Below, piece by piece: positions 28,871 through 38,547 of a stretch of DNA of 64,000 nucleotides. Each line of letters starts with the position of its first letter. Position 1 is the first letter of the stretch. The position numbers were made by a program, and so were the translations under genes. This DNA comes from Bacteroidota bacterium (lineage in GTDB: Bacteria; Bacteroidota; Bacteroidia; Chitinophagales; Saprospiraceae): assembly GCA_029781865.1 (NCBI GenBank), contig JAKOVW010000093.1, positions 192,718 through 256,717 on the forward strand, read 5' to 3'. Below the pieces are notes generated by a model. It was given only the letters and a program-made list of their open reading frames with translations. It did no database searches and was not told the DNA's origin.

Positions 28871-30001
28871 ATGCAGTTTAAATCAACTATCGTCTTTTTC
28901 GGTTTGCTGATGACCTTCAACAGCTGTAAAAATGCAACGCCCAATGAAAAAACTACTGACTCTGAATCCCCGGTTACAGCCGCCAAAAAAGAAAAACCAA
29001 ATAACAAACCCATAGAAGAAGTCCACTATTTAAAATTCAATAAACACGAGATCATGGATCGCGAAGGAACAGGCATGGTGGCTTTTAATTGCCTGATCCC
29101 GGAAGGATGGACCGTGAATGACAAATTGTATTGGGAATACAATGATGCAACACTTCCCATCCGGTACCAGGGTGTCTTTGAAAATGAGAAAAGCAAAATG
29201 CGAATTAATTCTTATGCAGATGTACGGGCTGTTTACAGCACAGGACCAACAGGGGCTAGCGGCTATCCTCCGCCAAGAGGACTGATTCCCGGTTTAAAAG
29301 ATTTGATTAAAAAAGAACGCCATGGAATTCAATACCATTTTACCGAAGAAAAATTAATCGGGAAACCGGTGACCCAAAATGGATACCAACAGGGATCATA
29401 CATGCAATCGCATTCGCAGGCAGGATTCGTAAAAATCGAATACCTCGAAAACAATGAACCGGTTGAAGAAGCCTTCTATGGCCAGCTCGATGTATCCAAC
29501 ATGACATCCCAGGGTGTAGTCACTTTGCAAAGTACCATTTGGTCTGCCAATAATTTATACAGTGTCAAAGCACCAAAAGGAAAATTGGATGAAGCAAATA
29601 AAATTGCGCTGACCATTAAAGCATCGAGCAGACCGACTCTTCCGTTTTACAATAAATTTGTACAAGTCACCAAGATTTTATCAGATGCTGTTTATGCGCG
29701 CATTTATCAGGCCGGGCAAATCAGCAAAATTATCAGTCAAACCAATGATCAGATTTCAAAAACAATTTCCGACAGCTACTGGCAAACGCAAAAATCCTAT
29801 GAACACACCAATCAACAATTCAGCGATTACATCAGAGGTGTGGATCGGTATAGCGATGGCAGCCAGACTCAGGTTCAATTGCCTTCAGGTTACAACAATG
29901 CCTGGGTAAATGATCGCGGTGAATATCTGATGACTGAATCTACGGGCTTTGATCCGAATACCACACTGACGGGAAACTGGAAACAACTGGAGAAAAAATA
30001 A
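28871..30001 (+). CDS. predicted lipoprotein, unknown function
   Basis: 376 aa. Lipoprotein signal: hydrophobic residues 6-16 then lipobox FNSC, Cys about residue 19, followed by a Ser/Thr/Lys-rich linker. The body looks globular (EGWTVNDKLYWEY, PIRYQGVFEN). The C-terminal region ends in a motif (VQLPSGYNNAWVNDRGEYLM) shared with uncharacterised secreted proteins in several phyla; it lies after a helical segment of about 60 residues. No enzymatic motif is visible. Probably attached to the outer membrane. Monocistronic, with its own promoter box. Confidence 0.7.
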   Translation: MQFKSTIVFFGLLMTFNSCKNATPNEKTTDSESPVTAAKKEKPNNKPIEEVHYLKFNKHEIMDREGTGMVAFNCLIPEGWTVNDKLYWEYNDATLPIRYQGVFENEKSKMRINSYADVRAVYSTGPTGASGYPPPRGLIPGLKDLIKKERHGIQYHFTEEKLIGKPVTQNGYQQGSYMQSHSQAGFVKIEYLENNEPVEEAFYGQLDVSNMTSQGVVTLQSTIWSANNLYSVKAPKGKLDEANKIALTIKASSRPTLPFYNKFVQVTKILSDAVYARIYQAGQISKIISQTNDQISKTISDSYWQTQKSYEHTNQQFSDYIRGVDRYSDGSQTQVQLPSGYNNAWVNDRGEYLMTESTGFDPNTTLTGNWKQLEKK

Positions 30002-30093
30002 TTGAACCACCATACTGCATTTAATATATGTGTATATAATCCAAAGATTTTGAATTCCAATCATGACTAACTATTTTATTAAAAAAGGAATTG

Positions 30094-30101
30094 TACCTTT
30101 G
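30094..30101 (+). promoter_or_regulatory. -7 promoter element TACCTTTG
   Basis: Exact TAnnTTTG match, 26 bp before the ATG at 30128. Confidence 0.5.
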
Positions 30102-30127
30102 AAATTTAGATTGCTAAACTCCCCTTT

Positions 30128-31759
30128 ATGAAAAATTACTCTCTGCTTTTTCTTTTCGCTCTTTTATCGCATTTTATGGCAGGCCAATCAAAATTGAAAT
30201 TGGTCAAAGACCTTTATCCGGGCTCCTTTGGCTCCTTAAACAACTCGTATGGGTATGATTCAAGATTATATGCATTAAATGGAAAATTATTCATGGTTGC
30301 CGATGAAGGCAAGTATGGGGAAGAATTATATCAATATGATCCAACCATTGATTCCATTTATTTGGTCAAAGATATTCGTTCAGGCACAGGTTATGCACAG
30401 ATTTTTCAAATGCAATCCTTTAATAACAAACTCATTTTTGCCTGTGATGACAAAATTCACGGTTTGGAATTATGGGTTTCAGATGGAACAAATCAAGGAA
30501 CTTTTCAATTAAAAGAAATCAACACGCAAGGAGCCGGTGTTTATGAATATGCCAGCCGTTTTGCTTTATGTCCTTCAGGAATTTTCTTTACAGGAATCGG
30601 TTCTACTGAAGGTGAAGAGTTATGGATTACGGACGGAACAAGTTCAGGAACAAAAATTGTAAAAGATTTAGTGGTTGGATCTAAAGGATCTTATCCAAGT
30701 TCATTGTTTTACCATCCTACATTAAAATTATTATTTTACAGTGCAGAAAGTGGAACCACTGGAAGTGAGCCACATGTTTCAGACGGTACTCCGGGAGGAA
30801 CAAAACTTTTTAAAGATATTATAGCAGGTGGTAACAGTAGTCCGTTTGCATTTGCTGCATTTAATGACAAAATCATGTTTTCTGTTTATTCGGGATTTGA
30901 TTTCAACAATGGCAATAGAAAATACGACGCTTATGTTTCTGATGGAACACCAACAGGTACCTTTTCAATTCAAAGTAAATCCTTCAATCTTTCAGATCCC
31001 AGAATTTCAAATTATACCACACTCGGTAACCGCTGTATTTTTTCCAGTTTAAATTCATTGTACTCAACAGATGGAACTATGGCCGGAACGAAATTAATTA
31101 CCGACAAACTTTTGATTACCGAAGACAATGAATTTACAGTTTATAATAATAAAATCATATTTATAGCCACTGACTCAACGCACGGACAGGAATTATTTAT
31201 AACCGATGGAACAATTGCAGGAACTCAACTTCTCAAAGATGTTAATCCTGGTAAACCCAGTGCTTCTATTTATAATCTTACCTTCTATGGTAACAAATTG
31301 TATTTTATTGCGACTACCGAACTGGAAGGAAGACAGGTATGGGAGACTGATGGCACAACAGCCGGAACAAAATTATCATTTCGGGTGAATAAAACTGAAA
31401 GCTCCTATGTTTCAAACCTAACGGTCTTGGACAAATCACTATACTTTATTGCAAATGATGGCGTCACCGGTTCGGAATTATGGGTATATACCAATGAAAT
31501 TACGGGAACTAAGAATACAATCAATAATTTTGATTTCACGATTTATCCGAATCCCAATAATGGAACCATGACCTTCCGTTCGAACGAGCCGATTTCTTCA
31601 ATTGACATTTCGGATATGTATGGCAAAATCTATCCCTTTTACAATATTAATACAACGGAATTCAAACTAAATATCGATTTACCGGCTGGATTGTATTTCG
31701 CAAAAATGAAACTGAATTCCTCCAATATAATGACATCAGAATTTTCAGTCATTCGCTAA
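30128..31759 (+). CDS. secreted ELWxxDGT-repeat protein with T9SS sorting domain
   Basis: 543 aa with a signal peptide (residues 1-20, ending MAGQ). The body has about eight repeats of roughly 50-60 residues, each carrying GxELWxSDGTxxGTxLxKDI or a variant, the ELWxxDGT/hyalin-type repeat found in beta-propeller-like surface proteins of Bacteroidota. Some copies are degenerate (YDAYVSDGT, LYSTDGT). The C-terminus (YPNPNNGTMTFRSN ... LPAGLYFAKM) is a Por tail. No catalytic site; adhesion or matrix role inferred. Its stop is one base from the convergent mpg stop. Confidence 0.85.
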   Translation: MKNYSLLFLFALLSHFMAGQSKLKLVKDLYPGSFGSLNNSYGYDSRLYALNGKLFMVADEGKYGEELYQYDPTIDSIYLVKDIRSGTGYAQIFQMQSFNNKLIFACDDKIHGLELWVSDGTNQGTFQLKEINTQGAGVYEYASRFALCPSGIFFTGIGSTEGEELWITDGTSSGTKIVKDLVVGSKGSYPSSLFYHPTLKLLFYSAESGTTGSEPHVSDGTPGGTKLFKDIIAGGNSSPFAFAAFNDKIMFSVYSGFDFNNGNRKYDAYVSDGTPTGTFSIQSKSFNLSDPRISNYTTLGNRCIFSSLNSLYSTDGTMAGTKLITDKLLITEDNEFTVYNNKIIFIATDSTHGQELFITDGTIAGTQLLKDVNPGKPSASIYNLTFYGNKLYFIATTELEGRQVWETDGTTAGTKLSFRVNKTESSYVSNLTVLDKSLYFIANDGVTGSELWVYTNEITGTKNTINNFDFTIYPNPNNGTMTFRSNEPISSIDISDMYGKIYPFYNINTTEFKLNIDLPAGLYFAKMKLNSSNIMTSEFSVIR

Positions 31760-31760
31760 T

Positions 31761-32369
31761 TCATACTGATAACTTAGAAACATATTCATTCTCTTTAACA
31801 AAAAACCGGTACGGCCAGTCGGCTGATTCTTCTGCGTATTGAACGCCAATTCGTTTGGAAATACCAATTTGGGATTTGTTGTATTGAATGCGCTCATCGT
31901 AAATGCGAACCGGGCTTTTTGAATCATACAATTTACATTCGTTAAACTGGCGGGTAATTCCCAATGCCCTGGTGAGACTACCAGGTCCTTTGCTGATGTT
32001 GGATTTGAATTCCTTCATATTCCTCCGCAACAACATGGTTTCGGTTCCTTCTAATGGCTCAATAGCACGGATTAAAACGGCATGCGGAGTACCGGGTTGG
32101 CCGGTTACGACATTAAACATCTCATGAATGCCGTAACATAAATAGATATAGGCATGTCCTCCGTCCAGAAACATCGTTTTGGTGCGTTCGGTTTTCCGGT
32201 TATTGTAAGCGTGCGAAGCCTTGTCCTCGGGAGCTTTGTAAGCTTCCGTTTCCACAATTATACCACTGGTGATGATTCCGTTGATTTCGGTATAAAGGAC
32301 CTTTCCCAACAAATCATTCGCTATATACAAAACATCAGGATTGCTGTAATAGGATTTCTTCAGTATCAT
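31761..32369 (-). CDS. mpg: DNA-3-methyladenine glycosylase (AAG/Mpg family)
   Basis: 202 aa. Base-excision enzyme removing alkylated purines. Family motifs: LAxxLLGK-like ANDLLGKVLY, VETEAY with the catalytic Glu, HAYNNRKTERTKTMF, GHAYIYLCYG and the GPGSLTRALGIT substrate pocket. Length and start fit the family. It is convergent with and one base away from the ELWxxDGT-repeat gene, so their 3' ends must overlap on transcription. Confidence 0.95.
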   Translation of the reverse strand: MILKKSYYSNPDVLYIANDLLGKVLYTEINGIITSGIIVETEAYKAPEDKASHAYNNRKTERTKTMFLDGGHAYIYLCYGIHEMFNVVTGQPGTPHAVLIRAIEPLEGTETMLLRRNMKEFKSNISKGPGSLTRALGITRQFNECKLYDSKSPVRIYDERIQYNKSQIGISKRIGVQYAEESADWPYRFFVKENEYVSKLSV

Positions 32370-32474
32370 TCAATGATAAATGAAATAAGCTGGCTAATCT
32401 AACCGATATTTTTTTATTTTTATAAATTAATTACTATTCTTATGAACGTTTCTTCCAATAAAACAACGGAATGC

Positions 32475-33149
32475 ATGAAATTACCATTTTTGCTTTTACT
32501 TTTTTGTCTTTATTTAATTCAAACAGCAGCAGCACAAGATACCATTTTCAAAAAAAATGGCGAACAGCTTGTCGGATTAATCCGGGAATCCGATGATTCC
32601 TATATACATCTCGTACAAAAGAAAAAAGAAGCCTATGTCAGTATTAAAATTCACAAAGATTCTATCGAAGCAATCAAAATGAAAAAAAATCAATCCATTG
32701 CAATGACTCGTACTATGAATACATTTGGATTGGGTTTTGGTCTGGATCATGGAGGACTCGGAATGAATCTTCTTATTTATCCACAATGGAATCTTGGATT
32801 TTTTGCAGGACTTGGTTATGCTTTCGCCGGACTCGGATTTAATGCCGGTATCAAAATCAGACTCCTTAGTCAACAAACTAATTCCCAGGTCATTCCATTT
32901 CTAATGGGAATGTATGGTTATAATACTGCCATCAGTGTAAAGAATGCTTCAGGTTACGATAAGTTATTTTATGGACCTACTCTTGGATTTGGAATAGACT
33001 ATCAGTCCAGAACTGCCAGAAAATCTTACTTGTCCTTTGCCTTATTATTTCCTGTTCGGGGTAATGATGCCCAAAATTACATTGATGATTTAAACCGTTA
33101 TCACGGAGTTATTTTTGATACTAAATTATTGCCATTTACAATTTCTTGA
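32475..33149 (+). CDS. predicted outer-membrane/secreted protein
   Basis: About 224 aa. Start at 32475 gives a clean signal peptide (KLPFLLLLFCLYLIQTAAAQ); the ATG at 32442 adds 11 polar residues. An N-terminal strand-rich segment (FKKNGEQLVGLIRESDD...) is followed by glycine-rich amphipathic strands (LGFGLDHGGLGMNLLIYPQWNLGFFAGLGYAFAG) as in small outer-membrane barrels. The C-terminus is not a sorting tail. I do not recognise a named family. Confidence 0.7.
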   Translation: MKLPFLLLLFCLYLIQTAAAQDTIFKKNGEQLVGLIRESDDSYIHLVQKKKEAYVSIKIHKDSIEAIKMKKNQSIAMTRTMNTFGLGFGLDHGGLGMNLLIYPQWNLGFFAGLGYAFAGLGFNAGIKIRLLSQQTNSQVIPFLMGMYGYNTAISVKNASGYDKLFYGPTLGFGIDYQSRTARKSYLSFALLFPVRGNDAQNYIDDLNRYHGVIFDTKLLPFTIS

Positions 33150-33242
33150 GGATATAAATTTATCCTGAATTAACCTTTCAGCTTTTAATAATCCAATCGC
33201 TAAAAATCACAATCTCTGTTCTAACCCTAAGTATAATAAGAA

Positions 33243-34271
33243 TTGAAATACCTCTTTTATTTTTTTACATTAACTACTATTCTCCTTTCGGTTTATTTAT
33301 TTCGTAATTCAGCTTGGAATAAATCTCCTTTAGAACAAATCAAAGGCATCACCATGGTTGCACCGCCTGCACCTTTTCCCTCTGATCCAATGCCCTTGAT
33401 TAAAAATACGAATGCAAACTGGGTCGCCATTATTCCTTTTGCTTTTTCAAAAAAAGGAAATCCGGAAGTGCATTACGATTCGTTGGGCTGGCAATGGTGG
33501 GGAGAAAAGCCGGATGGAATTCGTGAAAGCATCCGTCTCGCCAAAAAAGCCGGTTTGCAAGTCATGCTCAAGCCACAGGTCTGGATGCATGATGATTGGG
33601 TAGGTGCAATGGATTTTAATTCAGAAGAAGAATGGAAGCAATGGGAGCATGCATATAGAATGTATATTCTGCAACAACTACGCCTCGCCCGGCAATGCCA
33701 GGTTGAACTATTTTGCATAGCTACCGAATACAACATCGCTGCTATCAAACGGGAATCTTTTTTCCGGCAACTGATTGCAGAAATGCGGAACATGTATTCC
33801 GGAAAACTTTGTTACTGCGCGACCTGGAATACCTATCGTGAAGTTGCCTTCTGGGATGCCCTGGATTACATCGGCATCAGTGCTTATTTTCCATTGTCCG
33901 ATGAATTTACACCTGATCCCGCTACGCTAAATAAGGCATGGCACAACTATCTTCCGGAAATGGAACAGTATTCGAAAAAAATAAACAAAAAAATTCTCTT
34001 CGCTGAATTTGGTTACTTAAGTGTCGATGGATGCGCCGGTAAATCCTGGGAACTTGAATCCAAGATAGCAACATTGCCTGTAAATCAAAAAGCACAGGCC
34101 AATGCATATGAATCCTTATTTAATTCGCTTTACGACAAACCATGGTGGGCCGGTGGATTTGTCTGGAAATGGTTTCCGAATGGAGAAGGACATGAAGGTT
34201 ATCCGGAAAAAGATTATACACCACAAGGCAAACTGGCAGAAGAAGTGCTGAAAAAATGGTACAGTAAATAA
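33243..34271 (+). CDS. GH113-like glycoside hydrolase (TIM barrel)
   Basis: 342 aa. One N-terminal hydrophobic segment (residues 3-20) as signal or anchor. The barrel has ANWVAIIPF, GLQVMLKPQVW, FCIATEYN (acid/base Glu candidate), ALDYIGISAYFPLS and KILFAEFGY (nucleophile Glu candidate) then GGFVWKWF, matching the GH113 beta-mannanase-like group seen widely in Bacteroidota. It starts with TTG at 33243; no ATG is available before the hydrophobic segment. The substrate is inferred as a beta-mannan or related glycan. Monocistronic. Confidence 0.8.
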   Translation: MKYLFYFFTLTTILLSVYLFRNSAWNKSPLEQIKGITMVAPPAPFPSDPMPLIKNTNANWVAIIPFAFSKKGNPEVHYDSLGWQWWGEKPDGIRESIRLAKKAGLQVMLKPQVWMHDDWVGAMDFNSEEEWKQWEHAYRMYILQQLRLARQCQVELFCIATEYNIAAIKRESFFRQLIAEMRNMYSGKLCYCATWNTYREVAFWDALDYIGISAYFPLSDEFTPDPATLNKAWHNYLPEMEQYSKKINKKILFAEFGYLSVDGCAGKSWELESKIATLPVNQKAQANAYESLFNSLYDKPWWAGGFVWKWFPNGEGHEGYPEKDYTPQGKLAEEVLKKWYSK

Positions 34272-34532
34272 TTAAATACCCTGCATTTCATTCAATAAAT
34301 ACTTCCTTCATGGTGTTTTCCTGCTTTGCGAATTTTTTTTTAAGTCTTGACGATAGTGATAAGATCAAGGCACATATATTTCATCACAATGAACTTAGAT
34401 TCTGCTATGTCCTTCGACCGATTGACAATTTGACGAATCAACCGGTACTTCTTTGTTCTGACCTTCTATTTAATAATGTATAAATAAATCCTTTTTTGTC
34501 TTTTTCCAATGAAATGTAGTAATATTGTCAGC

Positions 34533-36287
34533 ATGAAACTGAAAAACTTCTCCATCCCTGTCCTGCGCGATTCATTTAATATTGCAGTTACCCGATTTCC
34601 CTTAGCGATCATATCAGCATTTACCTGCGGACTCATTAGCATCTATATGATTGAGATGGATAGAAAACTGCCGGGACTACAACGCACTTTTTTCAGCCTG
34701 GCGATAGGACTTCCATGGCTTACCGGTATTCATTTGCTTGCCGAATCCTACCTGAAGTCCATTACTCAAAAGTCGATTTTGTTTCTGTTTGGAGTCGCCT
34801 TCCTCGTTTTTATCATCATTTTTATCGCACCGGATTTTGACGAAGACCGGTTGGAAAGACCCATCCGCTTTTTTTCATTTTTCATCATAGCACATTTACT
34901 CGTAGCACTTGCACCATTTCTGAAAGCCGGAAACCTTAAACGATTCTGGGAATACAATAAAGATGCGTTCGTCATTTGGTATGTAGGTGCTTTTTATGCA
35001 CTCATCATTTATCTGGGACTTACGATGGCTTTACTGGCGATTGACAAGTTGTTTGATATGAATGTTGAATGGAAGTTATACGCACAAATTTTTGCAGTTA
35101 TTGCTGCAGGCTTTCATCCGGTTTATGTGTTGTCTAATTTTCCTAATGCAGATAAACCGGAGGCAATCCGGACTTCATATACCAAAGCCATTCGCAATCT
35201 TTGTTTTTTTATATTAATTCCATTGACCATATTATACTTTTTAATTCTGTATGCCTATGGAATAAAAATTATCGATAAATGGGAATTGCCCAGAGGATGG
35301 GTGTCTTCCCTGGTATTAGGTTTTTCCGGAATCGGTGTCATCACCTACCTTTTAAATTATCTGCTTCCCGATCTCGAGGAAAACAAACTCTCTCATTTAT
35401 TTAAAAAGTATTTTTTCTACATCCTGACTCCTTTGGTCATCCTGTTATTTGTTGCCATCAACCGCAGGCTAACGGATTATGGATTCACACCTCCACGCTA
35501 TTTTGTTTTGATAACAGGCATTTGGTTATTTCTCTCTTGTTTGTATTTCATTTTTTCTAAAACCGATAATATTAAGCTCATTCCGATGAGTCTGATCGTA
35601 TTTCTGATTTTCGGTACCATGAGTCCCTTTGATGCATTCCATACCAGTGTTTCCAGTCAATTCAAGCGGCTCGCCGGACTTTTGGAAAAAAACAAAATGC
35701 TGGAAAATGGAAAAATAAAGTCATCGCTGGCCGGATTAGAAATTCCGGATAAGGAATCGGTTAAAGATCTCATTTATGCGCTGGACAAAATGGGTGAATT
35801 GAATTACATCAATTCGTTATTGTCAGAATCCATTCCATTTGATACTATCGTTTATCACGATCCCCGTGATTTTCTGTTTGAAAAACTGGGATTATCACAA
35901 CCTTCAGAAATGACGGAAAAATATGAAACGATTTATTTAAGTGCAGCAGACCGAAATGACTACCCCATTGACGGTTATGACCGCATATTCATGTTCAATT
36001 TATACAAAGGCAATTCGGATGATAATATCAGCCTGATAGAATCCGGCGGCAGCTCTAAAATTGTTTGCAAAAAAATTCAGGATACAATTCCTTTAACGGA
36101 TCTGCTATTAACTATTGATACCCGTCATCAAAAATCCGGTAACGAAGGAATTCTGGACCAATCCTTTGATGTCAATACCAAAATGTACAAATACAGATTG
36201 TACCTGAAGAACCTGAATTATCTAAAAGGTGAATCTAAATTAACGGCTGATTATATGCAGGCCGTTTTGTTGACAGGAAAAAAATGA
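34533..36287 (+). CDS. DUF4153 family membrane protein
   Basis: About 584 aa (592 from the ATG at 34509). Roughly ten membrane helices in residues 15-370, then a soluble C-terminal domain of about 200 residues rich in beta-strand. This matches the DUF4153 family of bacterial inner-membrane proteins of unknown function. The conserved FPLAIISAF and ANYLLPDLEE-like (LLNYLLPDLEENK) segments are visible. MKLKNFSIPVLRDSF at 34533 looks the better start. Monocistronic and convergent with the amidotransferase gene. Confidence 0.8.
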   Translation: MKLKNFSIPVLRDSFNIAVTRFPLAIISAFTCGLISIYMIEMDRKLPGLQRTFFSLAIGLPWLTGIHLLAESYLKSITQKSILFLFGVAFLVFIIIFIAPDFDEDRLERPIRFFSFFIIAHLLVALAPFLKAGNLKRFWEYNKDAFVIWYVGAFYALIIYLGLTMALLAIDKLFDMNVEWKLYAQIFAVIAAGFHPVYVLSNFPNADKPEAIRTSYTKAIRNLCFFILIPLTILYFLILYAYGIKIIDKWELPRGWVSSLVLGFSGIGVITYLLNYLLPDLEENKLSHLFKKYFFYILTPLVILLFVAINRRLTDYGFTPPRYFVLITGIWLFLSCLYFIFSKTDNIKLIPMSLIVFLIFGTMSPFDAFHTSVSSQFKRLAGLLEKNKMLENGKIKSSLAGLEIPDKESVKDLIYALDKMGELNYINSLLSESIPFDTIVYHDPRDFLFEKLGLSQPSEMTEKYETIYLSAADRNDYPIDGYDRIFMFNLYKGNSDDNISLIESGGSSKIVCKKIQDTIPLTDLLLTIDTRHQKSGNEGILDQSFDVNTKMYKYRLYLKNLNYLKGESKLTADYMQAVLLTGKK

Positions 36288-36296
36288 AGACAAGAA

Positions 36297-36390
36297 AGAT
36301 AATTACTAATTATTAATTACTAATTACTACTCACAAATTAGTAATTAGTAGTTGGGGTAATTAGTAATTGAGAATTAGTAATTCGTAATT
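36297..36390. repeat. degenerate AATTACT / AATTAGT inverted tandem repeats
   Basis: About 95 bp of aattact-type units, then the inverted attagta-type units, so the two halves can pair into a long A/T hairpin. It lies between convergent genes and may serve as a transcription barrier, but no U-run terminator of the usual kind is apparent. Confidence 0.6.
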
Positions 36391-36394
36391 GAAT

Positions 36395-38287
36395 TTAATA
36401 CGCTCTCACATCATTGTGCTGCATGAAATTGATAAATGCAGTATTTACCACTTTGACTCCACCTGGTGTCGGGTAATTTCCGGAGAAATACCAATCACCG
36501 GTATGATGCGGGCAGGAGCGGTGCAATCCCTCCAGCGTTTGAAAGATGATTTCCACTTCAACGTCATATCCAATCGGTTTCAGCATTTGTCCGATTTTCC
36601 TGGAAATCTCTTCATAACTAAAACAATCGTATAACTCAGTAAGGTAATTCTTCATTTTATTGGATGGAAGATGTTGTTGAGCCAAACATTTTTCAAGTGT
36701 CTCTTCCAACAATTCTTCTTTGTTGTTATCGTGCAGCAAATCGACCATTGCACGGAAGGCAACAAACTTATCCAGCTGCGACATATCAATGCCATAACAA
36801 TCGGGATAACGGATTTGTGGTGCTGAAGAAAGTACGATAATTTTCTTTGGATGCAAGGTAGAAAGAATGTGAATAATGCTATCCCGCAGTGTCGCTCCTC
36901 TTACCACAGAATCATCGAGGACCACTAACGTATCCACTCCCGGTTTTACAATGCCATAAGTAACATCGTAAACATGTGAGATCATTTTACCGCGCACTTT
37001 ATCATTGGCAATAAATGTGCGCATCTTGTCATCTTTTACGACAAGTTTTTCCATTCTTGGTTTTACAGCCAGTATGGTGCGTATCTGCTCTGAAGATAAA
37101 TGGTCTTTTTCCTGGAGCAGCCATTGTGTTTTTTCGTGATTGAGATCGTCATGAATTGCTTCCATTAATCCAAGGAATGCCGTTTCTGAAGTGTTTGGAA
37201 TAAATGAAAACACGGTATTCTCCATGTCCTTATTGATAGACTTCAACACGTGTGGCGCCAATTCCCTGCCTAAATTTTTTCGCTCGCGGTAAATATCAAC
37301 ATCATTCCCCCTGGAAAAATAAATGCGTTCGAAGGTGCAGGATTTCTTTTCACCGGGTTCTATACAAAGTTCTTCTTTTACTTCGCCGTGATATTTAATG
37401 ATGAGTGCATTACCCGGTTTTAATTCCCGGATTTCTTCTGCTCCCACTTCAAATGCAGTTTGCAATGCTGGACGTTCGGAAGCCATTGCGACCACTTCAT
37501 CATTTTGATAATAAAATGCCGGACGGATTCCATTGGGATCCCGGAGTACGAATGCATCGCCGTGTCCTATCATTCCGGCAATAACATAACCGCCGTCAAA
37601 TTTTTTCGAAGCCTTGTTCAAAACGCTGCAGACATCGAGATTTTTGAAAATTAGCGGATTGATTTCCTGTTGGCTATAGCCTTCCGGTTTATACCAATTG
37701 AATAACTGTTGTACTTCTTCATCGAGAAAATGCCCGATTTTCTCGAGTACCGTAATGGTATCCGATTTTATTTTGGGATATTGTCCCAGCGATACCAGCT
37801 TATCAAACAATTCTTCCACATTCGTCATGTTGAAATTGCCTGCAAGCACCAGATTCCGGCTGATCCAATTATTTTCCCGGATAAATGGATGAACGGTTTC
37901 GATTGTATTGTCCCCATGCGTACCATAGCGCAAATGCCCAAGCAGCAATTCGCCCATATAAGGCATATTCGCTTTCAGCCATTTGCCATCATTTAATTGC
38001 TCATCACTCAAATGATCAAAATGATGCATAACTCCTTCAAACAAAGCCTGCAGATAATTGGATGAATTGCTCCTTTTCCTCGAAATATATTTCTTCCCCG
38101 GTTCTATATCTAATTTGATCGTCGCCAATCCGGCTCCATCCTGTCCCCTGTTGCGTTGTTTTTGCAAAAGAAGGTTGACTTTTTGCAAGCCATAAAAACA
38201 ACTTCCGTATTTCTTCTGGTAATAGTCAAGGGGCTTCAGCAATCGAACCAAGGCAAGTCCGCATTCATGCTTAATTTGATCACTCAT
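36395..38287 (-). CDS. PurF-like amidophosphoribosyltransferase family protein (long Bacteroidota form)
   Basis: 630 aa from MSDQIKHECG at 38287; the open frame runs 18 codons upstream. The N-terminal glutamine amidotransferase type 2 domain has Cys9 (HECGLALV), QNRGQDGAGLAT and LGHLRYGTHG. The C-terminal phosphoribosyltransferase-type domain has VLDDSVVRGATL (PRPP loop) and VLSSAPQIRYPDCYGIDM. It is about 150 residues longer than E. coli PurF, with an insertion near residues 60-110 and a long C-terminal tail ending YFSGNYPTPGG. This paralogue occurs beside canonical PurF in the phylum, so it may not be the purine enzyme itself. Confidence 0.85.
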   Translation of the reverse strand: MSDQIKHECGLALVRLLKPLDYYQKKYGSCFYGLQKVNLLLQKQRNRGQDGAGLATIKLDIEPGKKYISRKRSNSSNYLQALFEGVMHHFDHLSDEQLNDGKWLKANMPYMGELLLGHLRYGTHGDNTIETVHPFIRENNWISRNLVLAGNFNMTNVEELFDKLVSLGQYPKIKSDTITVLEKIGHFLDEEVQQLFNWYKPEGYSQQEINPLIFKNLDVCSVLNKASKKFDGGYVIAGMIGHGDAFVLRDPNGIRPAFYYQNDEVVAMASERPALQTAFEVGAEEIRELKPGNALIIKYHGEVKEELCIEPGEKKSCTFERIYFSRGNDVDIYRERKNLGRELAPHVLKSINKDMENTVFSFIPNTSETAFLGLMEAIHDDLNHEKTQWLLQEKDHLSSEQIRTILAVKPRMEKLVVKDDKMRTFIANDKVRGKMISHVYDVTYGIVKPGVDTLVVLDDSVVRGATLRDSIIHILSTLHPKKIIVLSSAPQIRYPDCYGIDMSQLDKFVAFRAMVDLLHDNNKEELLEETLEKCLAQQHLPSNKMKNYLTELYDCFSYEEISRKIGQMLKPIGYDVEVEIIFQTLEGLHRSCPHHTGDWYFSGNYPTPGGVKVVNTAFINFMQHNDVRAY

Positions 38288-38477
38288 ATTGTGGCTTAAG
38301 TTGCAAAGATAGTCAGTAAAGAATGGAGTAACAATCCGCAAGCCCGTTTTGTTAAGCCATTTGATTTTAACTTTTGATATCTATTGCAATGTTTGAGTTT
38401 GACCTGAATGATAACTCATTCAAGAATCACCATCTAAATTTCCTATCCCAAAATTCAGCACTCATCGCTCTGATCTC

Positions 38478-38503
38478 ATAGCTCAAATCTCATAGCTCAG
38501 ATC
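38478..38503. repeat. short tandem repeat CTCATAGCTCAAAT-type upstream of mutL
   Basis: Two and a half copies of a 13-14 bp unit (ctcatagctcaaat / ctcatagctcagat) sit directly before the predicted mutL -7 box. Copy-number change would alter promoter spacing; whether it varies is untested. Confidence 0.5.
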
Positions 38504-38517
38504 TCCCTCCACTTCTT

Positions 38518-38525
38518 TACTTTTG
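38518..38525 (+). promoter_or_regulatory. -7 promoter element TACTTTTG of mutL
   Basis: Exact TAnnTTTG match 22 bp upstream of the mutL ATG. Confidence 0.5.
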
Positions 38526-38547
38526 CCCATTATTCAAGGAAAACCCA